A stretch of 47,305 nucleotides of DNA from JAJKJG01 sp036556825 (GTDB lineage Bacteria; Pseudomonadota; Alphaproteobacteria; Rhizobiales; Beijerinckiaceae), in contig DATBIR010000231.1 of NCBI GenBank assembly GCA_036556825.1, forward strand, positions 1 to 47,305, given 5' to 3'. The stretch's first letter is position 1. Each line of letters opens with the position of its first letter. The notes below the pieces were generated by a model, which had not been told where the DNA came from, ran no database searches, and worked only from the letters and a program-made list of their open reading frames with translations. Made by a program: the position numbers and the translations under genes. Below are positions 32,874 to 41,572 of the stretch, piece after piece.

Positions 32874-33422
32874 TCAGTGCCGGGTGCCGGCAAGGGCGCG
32901 TTCGAGCGCGGCCTCCTCGCGCCGCCGCATCCCGACGCACTGGCCGAGCGCGGCGGGTCGCGCGAGCTGCGCATGGGCGGCCTTCATCACGGCCAGGTTG
33001 CCCAGGATGTCGCCGGGGAAAGGGGTCACCTTGCGCGTTGCGATGTCGATATGCAGGCACAGATTCTCGGAGGAGGCTGCGACCCAGCCTTCCTCGACGT
33101 GGCGCATTTCCTGGTAGAAGTGCAGCCGCTTCTCGTCGAAGTCGATCAGCTGCACCGTCACCCGGACGCGGTCGCTCAGGGATAGCTCGCGTTTGTAGAG
33201 GGTATGGATTTCGGCCGTGAAGAACGAGGCGTTGCGCTGCTCGATGTAGTCGCGGCCCAGGCCGACGAGCCCGAATGCCTCGTCGACGGCCCGGTCGAAA
33301 AGCACATGATGGTAGGCCATGTTCATATGGCCGTTATAGTCGATCCATTCCGGCTCGATCGCCATGGTGGACGACACGAAAGGAGCAAAGAAGAACATCG
33401 GAGCTGGCTCGACGTCAGCCAT
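32874..33422 (-). CDS. Acyl-CoA thioesterase, hotdog fold
   Basis: This 182-residue protein of the 4-hydroxybenzoyl-CoA thioesterase/YbgC-like hotdog family has IEPEWIDYNGHMNMAYH at about 22-38, where Asp of DYNGHMN is the typical catalytic acid. The helix DRAVDEAFGLVGLG and strands FFTAEIHTLYKRELSLSDRVRV follow. It probably hydrolyses an acyl- or aryl-CoA in the cytoplasm. The 25-residue basic C-terminal extension (MRRREEAALERALAGTRH) is longer than usual. GGAG lies 8 bases ahead of ATG 33422. No pathway partner is adjacent. Confidence 0.85.
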   Translation of the reverse strand: MADVEPAPMFFFAPFVSSTMAIEPEWIDYNGHMNMAYHHVLFDRAVDEAFGLVGLGRDYIEQRNASFFTAEIHTLYKRELSLSDRVRVTVQLIDFDEKRLHFYQEMRHVEEGWVAASSENLCLHIDIATRKVTPFPGDILGNLAVMKAAHAQLARPAALGQCVGMRRREEAALERALAGTRH

Positions 33423-33608
33423 GAACTGTCTCCCATTGCATGGAACTGCAAAGGTTTTCTGCCCCGTTGGCCAGACGTAGCATGCGTCGTCCGCCTGTCC
33501 AGCTTTTTTCGGGGCGGGCGGGATTAACTACTGCCGGCGACTGTTCATGCATTCTTCAAGGTGCGGAGCTATCCTTGGCTCGAGGGGAAGAACGCCAAGG
33601 ATCGTGCC

Positions 33609-33791
33609 ATGACGGGTTCCGCTTACCGCCACCTCGACCTCGCCCACCGGGCGGAGCTGGCGGGCCAGGCATTCGGTTGTCCCAATGCGGAGGAGGCGAG
33701 CCCGCTCCGCGCCGCCTATCTCCGGGCTTTTCCGACGCTCCTCTGGGCAACGGGCGGCTTGTTCGCCGTCGCGCTCTATCTCGTCATGTGA
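33609..33791 (+). CDS. Small C-tail-anchored membrane protein, 60 aa
   Basis: The frame encodes a polar N-terminus (MTGSAYRHLDLAHRAELAGQ, then a segment with one Cys) and one hydrophobic C-terminal helix, FPTLLWATGGLFAVALYLVM, ending the protein. AAGGA stands about 8 bases before ATG 33609. An in-frame ATG at 33561 would add 16 charged residues. The last 16 bases overlap the 3' end of the convergent MgtC-like gene. No family recognised. Confidence 0.5.
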   Translation: MTGSAYRHLDLAHRAELAGQAFGCPNAEEASPLRAAYLRAFPTLLWATGGLFAVALYLVM

Positions 33792-34279
33792 TCGCGCTCG
33801 GGCGGCGCCTTGTCGCCGTCGGCCTCGAGCGCCTCGCCGGTTCTGAGCAGATGGACCAGCCGCTCGACCGGGCCTCCGAGAACCAGGAGCACGAGCGTGA
33901 TCGCGCTCGCCGCCATGGCGATCCTCCAGGCGCCGAGGCCGCAGGTGACGCCCAGGACGGCGGCGATCCACACCGTGGCGGCAGTCGTGAGCCCGTAGAC
34001 CGTCCGTCGGCCGATATCACGCAGGATGACCCCGCCACCGATGAAGCCGACGCCGGTCAGGATGCCCTGGATGGTCCGGCTGATGGCGTCGGCCGGGAAG
34101 CCGAGCGCGCCGAAATTCGTCGTCGCCAGGGTGGCGAGCGCCGAGCCGAGCGATACGAGCGCGAGGGTGCGCATGCCCATAGGCTTGTCGGCCAGGTCGC
34201 GGTTCAGGCCGATCGCCATGCCGGCCGCGGTTGCAGCGCCCAGGCGCAACACGGCTTCAACGAGATCGTCGTCCAGCAT
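33776..34279 (-). CDS. MgtC/SapB-family membrane protein
   Basis: This 167-residue protein has the MgtC core of about four membrane helices: LGAATAAGMAIGLNRDLADKP, GMRTLALVSLGSALATL, GILTGVGFIGGGVILRD and TVYGLTTAATVWIAAVLG. These match the YhiD/SapB branch. The long C-terminal ACT-like domain of Salmonella MgtC is absent, and the protein ends in an acidic tail. The family is linked to growth at low Mg2+ and to F-type ATPase control in pathogens. Its role here is unknown. AAGGA precedes ATG 34279. Confidence 0.85.
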   Translation of the reverse strand: MLDDDLVEAVLRLGAATAAGMAIGLNRDLADKPMGMRTLALVSLGSALATLATTNFGALGFPADAISRTIQGILTGVGFIGGGVILRDIGRRTVYGLTTAATVWIAAVLGVTCGLGAWRIAMAASAITLVLLVLGGPVERLVHLLRTGEALEADGDKAPPERDHMTR

Positions 34280-34353
34280 GCCCGATCCTTGTTGATTGCT
34301 GCCGGGAACTTAGCCCCCGCAGAAGGCGGCTGCCAGCCGCCCGGGATGCACGC

Positions 34354-37083
34354 CTACTCCCACGGGGGAGCTGCCGTCTTCGCTTTCGCCGAGGCCGCTT
34401 TCTTGGAGGCTGCCTTCTTCGCCGACGCCTTCTTCGATGACGACTTCTTGGACGCTGCCTTTTTGGCGGGGGGCTTCGACGCTGCCTCGTCGGCCGACGC
34501 CTTCGCGGATGACGACTTCTTGGCCGCGGCTTTCTTGCTGCCGCCGCGCGCCCGCCGCTTGCCGCCGCCGGCGGCGCGCCTCGCGCTGAGCAGGGCGAGC
34601 GCCTCGTCGAGGGTGACGGCGTCGGGCGAGACGTCCCGCGGCAAGGTGGCGTTCACGCTGCCGTCGGTCACATAGGGGCCGAACCGGCCGGACTTGACGA
34701 CCACGGTCGTGCCGCTCTCGGGATCCTCGCCGAGGGCGCGGCCGGGATCATTGCGGCGCGCGCCGCCGCCGGCGCCGCTTTCCTTGGCGACGATCAGGTC
34801 GATGGCCCGGTTGCCGCCGATCTCGAGTACGTCGTCGTCCTTGCCGAGATTGGCGTAGGTGCGGCCGTGCTGCACGTAGGGGCCGTAACGGCCGATATTG
34901 GCGAGGATCGGCTCGCCCGTCTGCGGGTGCCGGGCGACCTCGCGCGGCAATGACAGCAGCTTCAGGGCGCGTTCGAGATCGACGTCGGCCGGCGACGTGC
35001 CCCGCGGGATCGAGGCGCGTTTCGGCTTCTCGCCGTCGCTGCCTTCGCCGAGCTGCACGAACGGCCCGAAGCGCCCGTCGCGGACGGTGACCTGCAGTCC
35101 GGTTGCGGGATCGTCGCCGAGCACCCGCGGCCCCTGGATGCCGTTGCCGCCCTCGCCATCACCCGACGCCATCAGCTGGCGCGTGTAGCGGCATTCCGGA
35201 TAGTTGGAGCAGCCGACGAAGGCGCCGAACTTGCCGAGCTTGAGCGACAAGAGTCCGATGCCGCAACCCGGGCAGTCGCGCGGGCTTGTGCCGTCCGTCT
35301 TCGGCGGAAAGATATGCGGCCCGAGGAGCTCGTTGAGCGAATCGAGCACCTCGCTCGTGCGCAGGTCCTTGGTTCCGGCGACGGCGAATGAGAAGTCCTG
35401 CCAGAAGTCGCGCAGGACCTGCTTCCAGTCGATCTCGTGGTTGGCGATCTCGTCGAGCTTCTCCTCGAGCTCGGCGGTGAAGTCGTATTCGACGAGGTGC
35501 TTGAAGAAGCTCTCGAGGAAGGCGGTGACCAGGAGGCCCTTGTCCTCCGGCACAAGGCGCTTCTTCTCGATGCGCACATATTCGCGCTCGCGCAGCACGG
35601 CGAGGATCGCCGCGTAGGTGGAGGGACGGCCGATGCCGAGCTCCTCCATGCGCTTGACGAGACTCGCCTCGCTGTAGCGCGGCGGCGGCTCGGTGAAGTG
35701 CTGGGTGGCGGTGATGCGCCGGCGCTCCAGCGTATCGCCGCCGGTCATCGGCGGCAGGCGCTTGTCGTCGTCGTCCTCCTCGTCGTCGCGGCCTTCTTGA
35801 TAGAGGGTGAGGAAGCCATCGAACTTCACCACCTGGCCGGTGGCGCGCAGGTCGAGCTGGCGCGGCCCCACCTTGGCGCTGATGTCGACGGTGGTGCGCT
35901 CGAGCACGGCCGATTCCATCTGGCTGGCCACGGTGCGGATCCAGATCAGCTCGTAGAGCCTTGCCTGCTCCGGCTCGAGGTAGCGCGCGACCGAGGACGG
36001 CACGCGACTCACATCGGTCGGACGGATCGCTTCGTGCGCTTCCTGCGCCGTCTTGGCCTTGGTGGTGTAGCGACGCGGAACGTCCGGCAGATAACGGTCG
36101 CCGTAATCGCTGGCGATGGCGGACCGGATGCCCGAAATCGCCTCCGGCGCCATGTCGACGCCATCGGTGCGCATATACGTAATGAGCCCGACGGTCTCGC
36201 CGCCGATGTCGACGCCTTCGTACAGGCGCTGGGCGATGCGCATGGTCTGGGCCGGCGCGAGGCCGAGCTTGCGCGAGGCTTCCTGCTGCAGGGTCGAGGT
36301 CATGAAGGGCGGCGCCGGATGACGCTTGGCCGGCTTGGACTCGACATTGGCGACCGTGAAGGTGGCCAGCTCGAGATCGCGCTTGAAGGCCTCGGCTTCC
36401 TCGCCCTTGCCGATGTCGAGACGTTGAATCTTGTTGCCGTCAGCCCCGACCAGCCTGGCGTCGAACACGCCGCCGTCCTTGGTCGCGAGGGTGGCGACGA
36501 GCGACCAGTATTCCTGCGGAACGAATTTTTCGATCTCGAGCTCGCGGTCGCAGACGAGGCGCAGCGCCACCGACTGCACGCGGCCGGCCGAGCGCGCGCC
36601 AGGAAGCTTGCGCCACAACACGGGCGACAGCGTGAAGCCGACGAGATAATCGAGGGCCCGGCGGGCGAGATATGCATCGACCAGGGCCCGGTCGATCTCG
36701 CGCGGCTGCCTCATCGCGGTCTGCACCGCGTCGCGCGTGATGGCATTGAAGGTCACGCGTTCGATGGCGACGTCCTTGAGCGCCTTCTTCGCGTTGAGCG
36801 CCTCGACCACGTGCCAGGAGATAGCCTCGCCTTCGCGATCCGGGTCGGTGGCGAGGATCAGCTTGTCGGCCCCCTTGATCGCCTTGGCGATCTCGGAGAC
36901 GCGCTTGGCGCCCCGGGCTTCGAGCTCCCAGATCATCCTGAAATCCGCTTCGGGGTCGACGGAGCCGTCCTTGGGCGGGAGGTCGCGGACATGGCCGAAC
37001 GAGGCCAGGACCTCGTAGTCCTTGCCGAGATATTTGTTGATCGTCTTGGCCTTTGCAGGCGACTCGACGACGACGACCTTCAT
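34354..37083 (-). CDS. topA: DNA topoisomerase I
   Basis: This 909-residue type IA topoisomerase relaxes negative supercoils. The Toprim domain starts VVESPAKAKTINKYLG and continues with DPDREGEAISWH. The active-site Tyr lies in GLITYMRTDG. One clear C4 zinc ribbon (CPGCGIGLL...GCSNYPECRYTRQ) is followed by Toprim C-terminal repeats (DGRFGPFVQLGEG, IGRYGPYVQHG, SGRFGPYVTDG). The last ~60 residues are a Lys/Ala/Ser-rich basic tail, as in many Alphaproteobacteria, which binds DNA or RNA polymerase. It is transcribed divergently from pyrB across a 180-bp spacer. topA near dprA and plsY is a common alphaproteobacterial neighbourhood, though topA is usually downstream of dprA, not divergent. Confidence 0.95.
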   Translation of the reverse strand: MKVVVVESPAKAKTINKYLGKDYEVLASFGHVRDLPPKDGSVDPEADFRMIWELEARGAKRVSEIAKAIKGADKLILATDPDREGEAISWHVVEALNAKKALKDVAIERVTFNAITRDAVQTAMRQPREIDRALVDAYLARRALDYLVGFTLSPVLWRKLPGARSAGRVQSVALRLVCDRELEIEKFVPQEYWSLVATLATKDGGVFDARLVGADGNKIQRLDIGKGEEAEAFKRDLELATFTVANVESKPAKRHPAPPFMTSTLQQEASRKLGLAPAQTMRIAQRLYEGVDIGGETVGLITYMRTDGVDMAPEAISGIRSAIASDYGDRYLPDVPRRYTTKAKTAQEAHEAIRPTDVSRVPSSVARYLEPEQARLYELIWIRTVASQMESAVLERTTVDISAKVGPRQLDLRATGQVVKFDGFLTLYQEGRDDEEDDDDKRLPPMTGGDTLERRRITATQHFTEPPPRYSEASLVKRMEELGIGRPSTYAAILAVLREREYVRIEKKRLVPEDKGLLVTAFLESFFKHLVEYDFTAELEEKLDEIANHEIDWKQVLRDFWQDFSFAVAGTKDLRTSEVLDSLNELLGPHIFPPKTDGTSPRDCPGCGIGLLSLKLGKFGAFVGCSNYPECRYTRQLMASGDGEGGNGIQGPRVLGDDPATGLQVTVRDGRFGPFVQLGEGSDGEKPKRASIPRGTSPADVDLERALKLLSLPREVARHPQTGEPILANIGRYGPYVQHGRTYANLGKDDDVLEIGGNRAIDLIVAKESGAGGGARRNDPGRALGEDPESGTTVVVKSGRFGPYVTDGSVNATLPRDVSPDAVTLDEALALLSARRAAGGGKRRARGGSKKAAAKKSSSAKASADEAASKPPAKKAASKKSSSKKASAKKAASKKAASAKAKTAAPPWE

Positions 37084-37263
37084 GTTCCCAAAGCCTTGAT
37101 TGTCTTGAGAAAGGCGGGTTTGCGCGGGCTCTTAGCCGCGATTCGCCGAGCCTTAAGTGGTGCACCGAGGGGGCGGAGTCAAATGGGCCGGCCTTAACTC
37201 TGCGTTAATGCCGTCCAGCCCCTCCCTTGATTTTTCGGGCCAAACCCGTAGGGCAGGGGACCT

Positions 37264-38202
37264 ATGGCCCCTTTCGTCTATCCGCACCGGCATCTGCTCG
37301 GAATCGAGGGGCTGTCGCCGTTCGAGCTGCAGGCGCTCCTCGATCTCGCCGACGAGCAGGTCGACGTCAGCCGGCAGGTCGAGAAGAAGAAGACCACCCT
37401 GCGCGGCCGCACCCAGATCAACCTCTTCTTCGAGCCCTCGACGCGCACGCAGGCCTCGTTCGAGATCGCCGGCAAGCGGCTCGGCGCCGACGTCATGAAC
37501 ATGGCGGTCGCGTCCTCGTCCGTGAAGAAGGGCGAGACGCTGATCGACACGGCCATGACGCTCAACGCCATGCGGCCCGACATCATCATCGTGCGTCATC
37601 ACGCGGCCGGCGCCGTGCATCTTCTCGCCCAGAAGGTCGACTGCTCGGTGGTCAATGCCGGCGATGGCGCCCACGAGCACCCGACGCAGGCGCTGCTCGA
37701 CGCGCTCACCATCCGCCGCAACAAGGGACGCATCGAAGGGCTGATCGTCGCCATCTGCGGCGACATCCTGCACTCGCGCGTGGCGCGCTCGAACATCATC
37801 ATGCTGCAGGCGCTCGGCGCGCGCGTGCGCGCGATTGCGCCCTCGACGCTGCTGCCGGCCGGCATCGAGCGCCTCGGCGTCGCAACCTTCATCGACATGC
37901 GCGAAGGACTGCGCGACGCCGACATCGTCATGATGCTGCGCCTGCAGCGCGAGCGCATGAACGGCTCCTTCGTGCCGTCGGTGAAGGAGTATTTCCACTA
38001 TTACGGCCTCGACCAGGAGAAGCTGTCGCATGCCAAGCCGGACGCCCTCGTGATGCATCCCGGGCCGATGAACCGCGGCGTCGAGATCGCCTCGGAAGTG
38101 GCCGACGGCGCGCAGTCGCTGATCCAGGAACAGGTCGAGATGGGCGTGGCCGTACGCATGGCGGTGCTCGAGGCGCTCGCCCGCCACCTGCCGAACCGAT
38201 GA
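37264..38202 (+). CDS. pyrB: Aspartate carbamoyltransferase catalytic subunit
   Basis: This 312-residue protein condenses carbamoyl phosphate with aspartate in de novo pyrimidine synthesis. It has the carbamoyl-phosphate motif FFEPSTRTQASFE (about 56-68), the SVKKGETL loop, HEHPTQALLDALT, and the aspartate-side MHPGPMNRGVEI. The stop overlaps the start of the dihydroorotase-like gene (ATGA at 38199-38202). In Pseudomonas and many Alphaproteobacteria, ATCase needs the catalytically dead dihydroorotase partner for assembly, which fits this pairing. A good AGGGGA tract precedes ATG 37264. Confidence 0.95.
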   Translation: MAPFVYPHRHLLGIEGLSPFELQALLDLADEQVDVSRQVEKKKTTLRGRTQINLFFEPSTRTQASFEIAGKRLGADVMNMAVASSSVKKGETLIDTAMTLNAMRPDIIIVRHHAAGAVHLLAQKVDCSVVNAGDGAHEHPTQALLDALTIRRNKGRIEGLIVAICGDILHSRVARSNIIMLQALGARVRAIAPSTLLPAGIERLGVATFIDMREGLRDADIVMMLRLQRERMNGSFVPSVKEYFHYYGLDQEKLSHAKPDALVMHPGPMNRGVEIASEVADGAQSLIQEQVEMGVAVRMAVLEALARHLPNR

Positions 38203-39494
38203 CATCTATCCTTCTCACCAACGCCCGCCTCGTCGACCCTGCGGCTGACCGCGAGGGCCGCGGCGCCGTGCTCGTCCGCGACGGGGTGATCGCCGACGTG
38301 GCCTGGGGCGCCGCGCCGGCCGCCCCCGAAGGCGCGCAGGTGATCGATTGCGGCGGGCATGTCGTCGCGCCAGGCCTGGTCGACATGCGCGTGTTCATCG
38401 GCGAGCCTGGCGCCGAGCATCGCGAGACCTTGAAGAGCGCGAGCGAGGCGGCGGCGGCGGGCGGCGTCACGACCATCGTGTGCATGCCCGACACCAACCC
38501 GGCGATCGACGATCCGGCGATCGTCGACTTCGTACTGCGCCGGGCGCGCGACACCGCGGTCGTCAACATCCGGCCGGCGGCCGCCCTCACCAAAGGGCTC
38601 GAAGGCCGCGAGATGACCGAGATCGGGCTGCTCACAGGCGCCGGCGCCGTCGCCCTCACGGACGGCGCCCACGCGGTCACCAACGCGCAGGTGATGCGCC
38701 GCGCGCTCACCTATGCGCGCGACGTCGGCGCCCTGATCATGCATCACGTGCAGGATCCGGATCTCGTCGGCGACGGTGTCGCCAACGAGAGCGAGTTCGC
38801 CAGCCGCCTCGGACTTCTCGGCATTCCGCGCGAGGCCGAGACGGTCATGCTCGAGCGCGACGTCCGCCTCGTGCGCCTCACGCAAAGCCGCTACCACGCG
38901 GCGCTGATCTCGTGCGCCGACTCCGTCGAGATCATGCGCAGCGCGAAGCACCGGGGGCTTCCGGTCACCTGCGGCGTGTCGATCAACCACCTGACGCTCA
39001 ACGAGAACGACATCGGCGATTACAGGACCTTCCTGAAGCTGGCGCCGCCGCTGCGCAGCGAGGACGACCGCCAGGCCGTCATCGAAGGGCTGGCGAGCGG
39101 CGCCATCGACGTGATCGTCTCCGACCACAATCCGCAGGATGTGGAGACGAAGCGCCTGCCGTTCGCCGAGGCCGCCGACGGCGCCGTCGGCCTCGAGACC
39201 CTGCTGTCGGCGGCGCTGCGCCTCGTGCATGCGGACCAGCTGTCATTGCCGCGGCTGCTGCGCGCGCTCACGATCCGCCCCGCCGAGATCCTCGGCCTGC
39301 CGTGCGGACGCCTTGGCGCAGGTGCGCCGGCCGATCTGATCGTGCTCGATCCCGATGCGCCCTATGTGCTCGACAAGCGCGACCTGCGATCGCGCTCGAA
39401 GAACACGCCGTTCGACGAGGCGCGGCTGCAGGGGCGGGTGCTGAAGACACTGGTCGGCGGACGCGTGGTCTTCGACGACGCCGCATCGCCATGA
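38199..39494 (+). CDS. pyrC: Dihydroorotase-like protein, probably non-catalytic (PyrX/pseudo-DHOase)
   Basis: This 431-residue amidohydrolase-fold protein has the DHOase backbone (VAPGLVDM, MPDTNPAIDDPA, SINHLTLNENDIG, VSDHNPQD, NTPFDEARLQGRV). The metal-binding HxH of the first strand (DxHxHxREPG) is replaced by DMRVFIGEPG, so the binuclear Zn site cannot form normally. Such proteins are structural subunits of the ATCase complex. The catalytic step is then carried out by another PyrC elsewhere in the genome. Translational coupling to pyrB supports a 1:1 complex. Annotation pipelines call this pyrC, hence the symbol. Confidence 0.9.
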   Translation: MTSILLTNARLVDPAADREGRGAVLVRDGVIADVAWGAAPAAPEGAQVIDCGGHVVAPGLVDMRVFIGEPGAEHRETLKSASEAAAAGGVTTIVCMPDTNPAIDDPAIVDFVLRRARDTAVVNIRPAAALTKGLEGREMTEIGLLTGAGAVALTDGAHAVTNAQVMRRALTYARDVGALIMHHVQDPDLVGDGVANESEFASRLGLLGIPREAETVMLERDVRLVRLTQSRYHAALISCADSVEIMRSAKHRGLPVTCGVSINHLTLNENDIGDYRTFLKLAPPLRSEDDRQAVIEGLASGAIDVIVSDHNPQDVETKRLPFAEAADGAVGLETLLSAALRLVHADQLSLPRLLRALTIRPAEILGLPCGRLGAGAPADLIVLDPDAPYVLDKRDLRSRSKNTPFDEARLQGRVLKTLVGGRVVFDDAASP

Positions 39495-39606
39495 CCCCGA
39501 CCCGAGATGCTGGACACTTGGACTGATTGTCGGGGACGTTCACTCTGAATAGAAGCAGGCCGTTGTGGTCCGGAGTTGCCGTTCGGATCGGCGCCGAGGT
39601 ACGCGC

Positions 39607-40221
39607 ATGCCCACTCCGATGAACTGGTCGCTCGATGCGCCGTATTTCGTCGCCGCGCTGGTCGTCGGATACCTGCTCGGCTCGATCCCGTTCGGGCTCA
39701 TCATCACGCGGCTCGCCGGCCTCGGCGACGTGCGCAAGATCGGCTCGGGCAATATCGGGGCGACCAACGTCCTGCGCACCGGCCGCAAGAGTCTGGCGGC
39801 CGCGACGCTTCTCGCCGACGCGTTGAAGGGCACGCTCGCGGTGATCGTCGCCGGGATGTGGGGGGCGGACACCGCCCTTCTTGCCGCACTCGGCGCGTTT
39901 CTCGGCCACCTCTTTCCCGCGTGGCTTGGATTCAAGGGCGGCAAGGGCGTTGCGACCTTTCTCGGCTGCCTGCTCGGGCTGCGGCCGGCAGCGGCGCTGG
40001 CGTTTGCGGGCATCTGGCTCGCGCTTGCCGCAGCCATGCGCTTCTCGTCGCTCGCCGCGCTGGTAGCCAGCGCCGCCACGCCGGCGGTGCTCTGGTATCT
40101 GGGCGATCGGCAGGCGGCGGAGCTTTTCGTCGTGCTCGCCGTGCTCTTATGGTGGAAGCACCGCGAGAACATCAAACGGCTTCTTGCCGGAACCGAGGGC
40201 CGCATCGGGCAGAAGGCATGA
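39607..40221 (+). CDS. plsY: Acyl-phosphate glycerol-3-phosphate acyltransferase
   Basis: This 204-residue integral membrane enzyme makes lysophosphatidic acid from acyl phosphate and glycerol 3-phosphate, the first step of phospholipid synthesis. Family motifs: GYLLGSIPFG (motif 1), GSGNIGATNVLR (motif 2) and GHLFPAWLGFKGGKGVAT (motif 3, catalytic). Five membrane helices are visible. ATG 39607 follows GAGGT by about 6 bases. Its stop overlaps the dprA start (ATGA), a conserved arrangement in Alphaproteobacteria. Confidence 0.94.
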   Translation: MPTPMNWSLDAPYFVAALVVGYLLGSIPFGLIITRLAGLGDVRKIGSGNIGATNVLRTGRKSLAAATLLADALKGTLAVIVAGMWGADTALLAALGAFLGHLFPAWLGFKGGKGVATFLGCLLGLRPAAALAFAGIWLALAAAMRFSSLAALVASAATPAVLWYLGDRQAAELFVVLAVLLWWKHRENIKRLLAGTEGRIGQKA

Positions 40222-41432
40222 CCGCAACCCGTCTCACGGACGAGCAGCGAATTGACTGGCTGCGCCTGATCCGGGCGGACGGCATCGGCCCGCGCACCTG
40301 TCGTACGCTGATCGAGCAGCTCGGCGATGCCGCGGCGGTGCTCGATGCCTTGCCACGGCTGGGGCAGGGCGGGCGGCCGGTGAAGGTGCCGGATCGCGGC
40401 GAAGCCGTGCGCGAGATGGAGCGGGCGGCCCGGCTCGGCGTGCGCTTCATCGCGCTCTGCGAGCCCGATTATCCGCACACGCTGCGCGTCGTCGACAGCG
40501 CGCCGCCCCTCATCGGATTGCGCGGTACCGCGGCCATCCTGGCGAGACCCATGGTGGCCATTGTCGGCTCGCGCAACGCATCGGCGGCCGGGCTCGCCCT
40601 CACGGAAAGGCTGGCGCGCGACGTCGGCGCGGCCGGCTTCGTCATCGTGTCGGGGCTGGCGCGCGGCATCGACGCACGGGCGCATCGCGGCGCCCTCGGC
40701 AGCGGCACCGTGGCCGTGCTCGCCGGCGGTCACGATCGCGTCTATCCGGCCGAGAACGAGGGCCTGCTCGACGCCATCCTCGCGCAAGGCGGCGCGGCGC
40801 TCTCCGAGATGCCGATGGGATGGGAGCCTCGCGGCCGCGACTTCCCGCGCCGCAACCGCGTCGTGTCGGGCCTGTCCTATGGGGTCGTCGTGGTCGAGGC
40901 GGCGCGGCGCTCGGGATCGCTGATCACCGCGCGCTTTGCCCTCGAGCAGGGCCGGGAGGTGTTCGCGGTGCCGGGCTCGCCGCTCGATCCGCGCGCCGAG
41001 GGAACCAACGACCTCATCCGCGCCGGCGCGACCCTGTGCGCCGCCGCCGAGCACGTGACCAGCGTGCTGGAGCCACTCGTCGGCCGGCCGCCGGTTGCGG
41101 CCGCCGAGCTGCGCCGCCCGCTGCCGCGCGCCTGTGACGACGAGCCCGATGCGAAGCCGGATCCCTGGGAAGGCGTCCGTCCCGAAGCGGCCGGGGCAGG
41201 CGATGCCGGGCCGGAGGGGAGGGGGACGCCGCCGGCCCCCAATCCGGCGGCGCCTGGCGACCACCGCAGCCTGATCACTCAGCTTCTCGGCCCGGCGCCG
41301 ATCTCGGTCGACGAGCTGGCGCGCCAGTCCGGCCTGCCGATCCGCATGGTGCACATGACCCTGCTCGAACTCGAGCTCGACGGCCGCCTCGAGCGTCACG
41401 GCGGCAACGCGGTCTCGATGATCGCGAAATAG
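40218..41432 (+). CDS. dprA: DNA-processing protein DprA
   Basis: This 404-residue protein loads RecA on incoming single-stranded DNA during transformation. It has an N-terminal helix-hairpin-helix/SAM-like part (TDEQRIDWLRLIRADGIGPRT), then the Rossmann-like domain with MVAIVGSRNASAAG, VSGLARGIDARAHRGAL, AVLAGGHDRVYPAEN, FPRRNRVVSGLS and EAARRSGSLITARFALEQGREVFAVPGSP. A variable Pro/Ala linker leads to a C-terminal winged-helix (ISVDELARQSGLPIRMVHMTL). Full length. Coupled to plsY. Confidence 0.93.
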   Translation: MTATRLTDEQRIDWLRLIRADGIGPRTCRTLIEQLGDAAAVLDALPRLGQGGRPVKVPDRGEAVREMERAARLGVRFIALCEPDYPHTLRVVDSAPPLIGLRGTAAILARPMVAIVGSRNASAAGLALTERLARDVGAAGFVIVSGLARGIDARAHRGALGSGTVAVLAGGHDRVYPAENEGLLDAILAQGGAALSEMPMGWEPRGRDFPRRNRVVSGLSYGVVVVEAARRSGSLITARFALEQGREVFAVPGSPLDPRAEGTNDLIRAGATLCAAAEHVTSVLEPLVGRPPVAAAELRRPLPRACDDEPDAKPDPWEGVRPEAAGAGDAGPEGRGTPPAPNPAAPGDHRSLITQLLGPAPISVDELARQSGLPIRMVHMTLLELELDGRLERHGGNAVSMIAK

Positions 41433-41445
41433 CCCGCCGGCCAGC

Positions 41446-41556
41446 ATGATCCGGCACAATGGGGACCGCTTTGCCGACCAAGGCTTGTCCTGGACCTGAT
41501 CCGGGATCATGCGGCACAAACGGCACTGGCGCGTGATCGATTCAATCCGGATCGAT
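41446..41556 (+). repeat. Dispersed intergenic repeat, copy C (long form)
   Basis: ATGATCCGGCACAATGGGG, then ACCGCTTTGCCGA, CAAGGCTTGTCC, CTGATCCGGGATCATGCGGCACAAA and an ATCGATT block. It aligns with copy B at 29071 throughout. The GATCGATTCAATCCGGATCGATC end forms its own palindrome (about 41534-41557). It sits between dprA and the AEC permease. Confidence 0.75.
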
Positions 41557-41572
41557 CACGCTCGCGCCTCGA

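Noticed and set aside
34899..37197. Plus-strand open frames opposite topA
   Set aside because: They are shadows of the topA codons. topA itself is complete with all catalytic motifs.
39540..41519. Minus-strand open frame of about 660 codons
   Set aside because: It is antisense to plsY and dprA and spans across a gene boundary, with no family signal.
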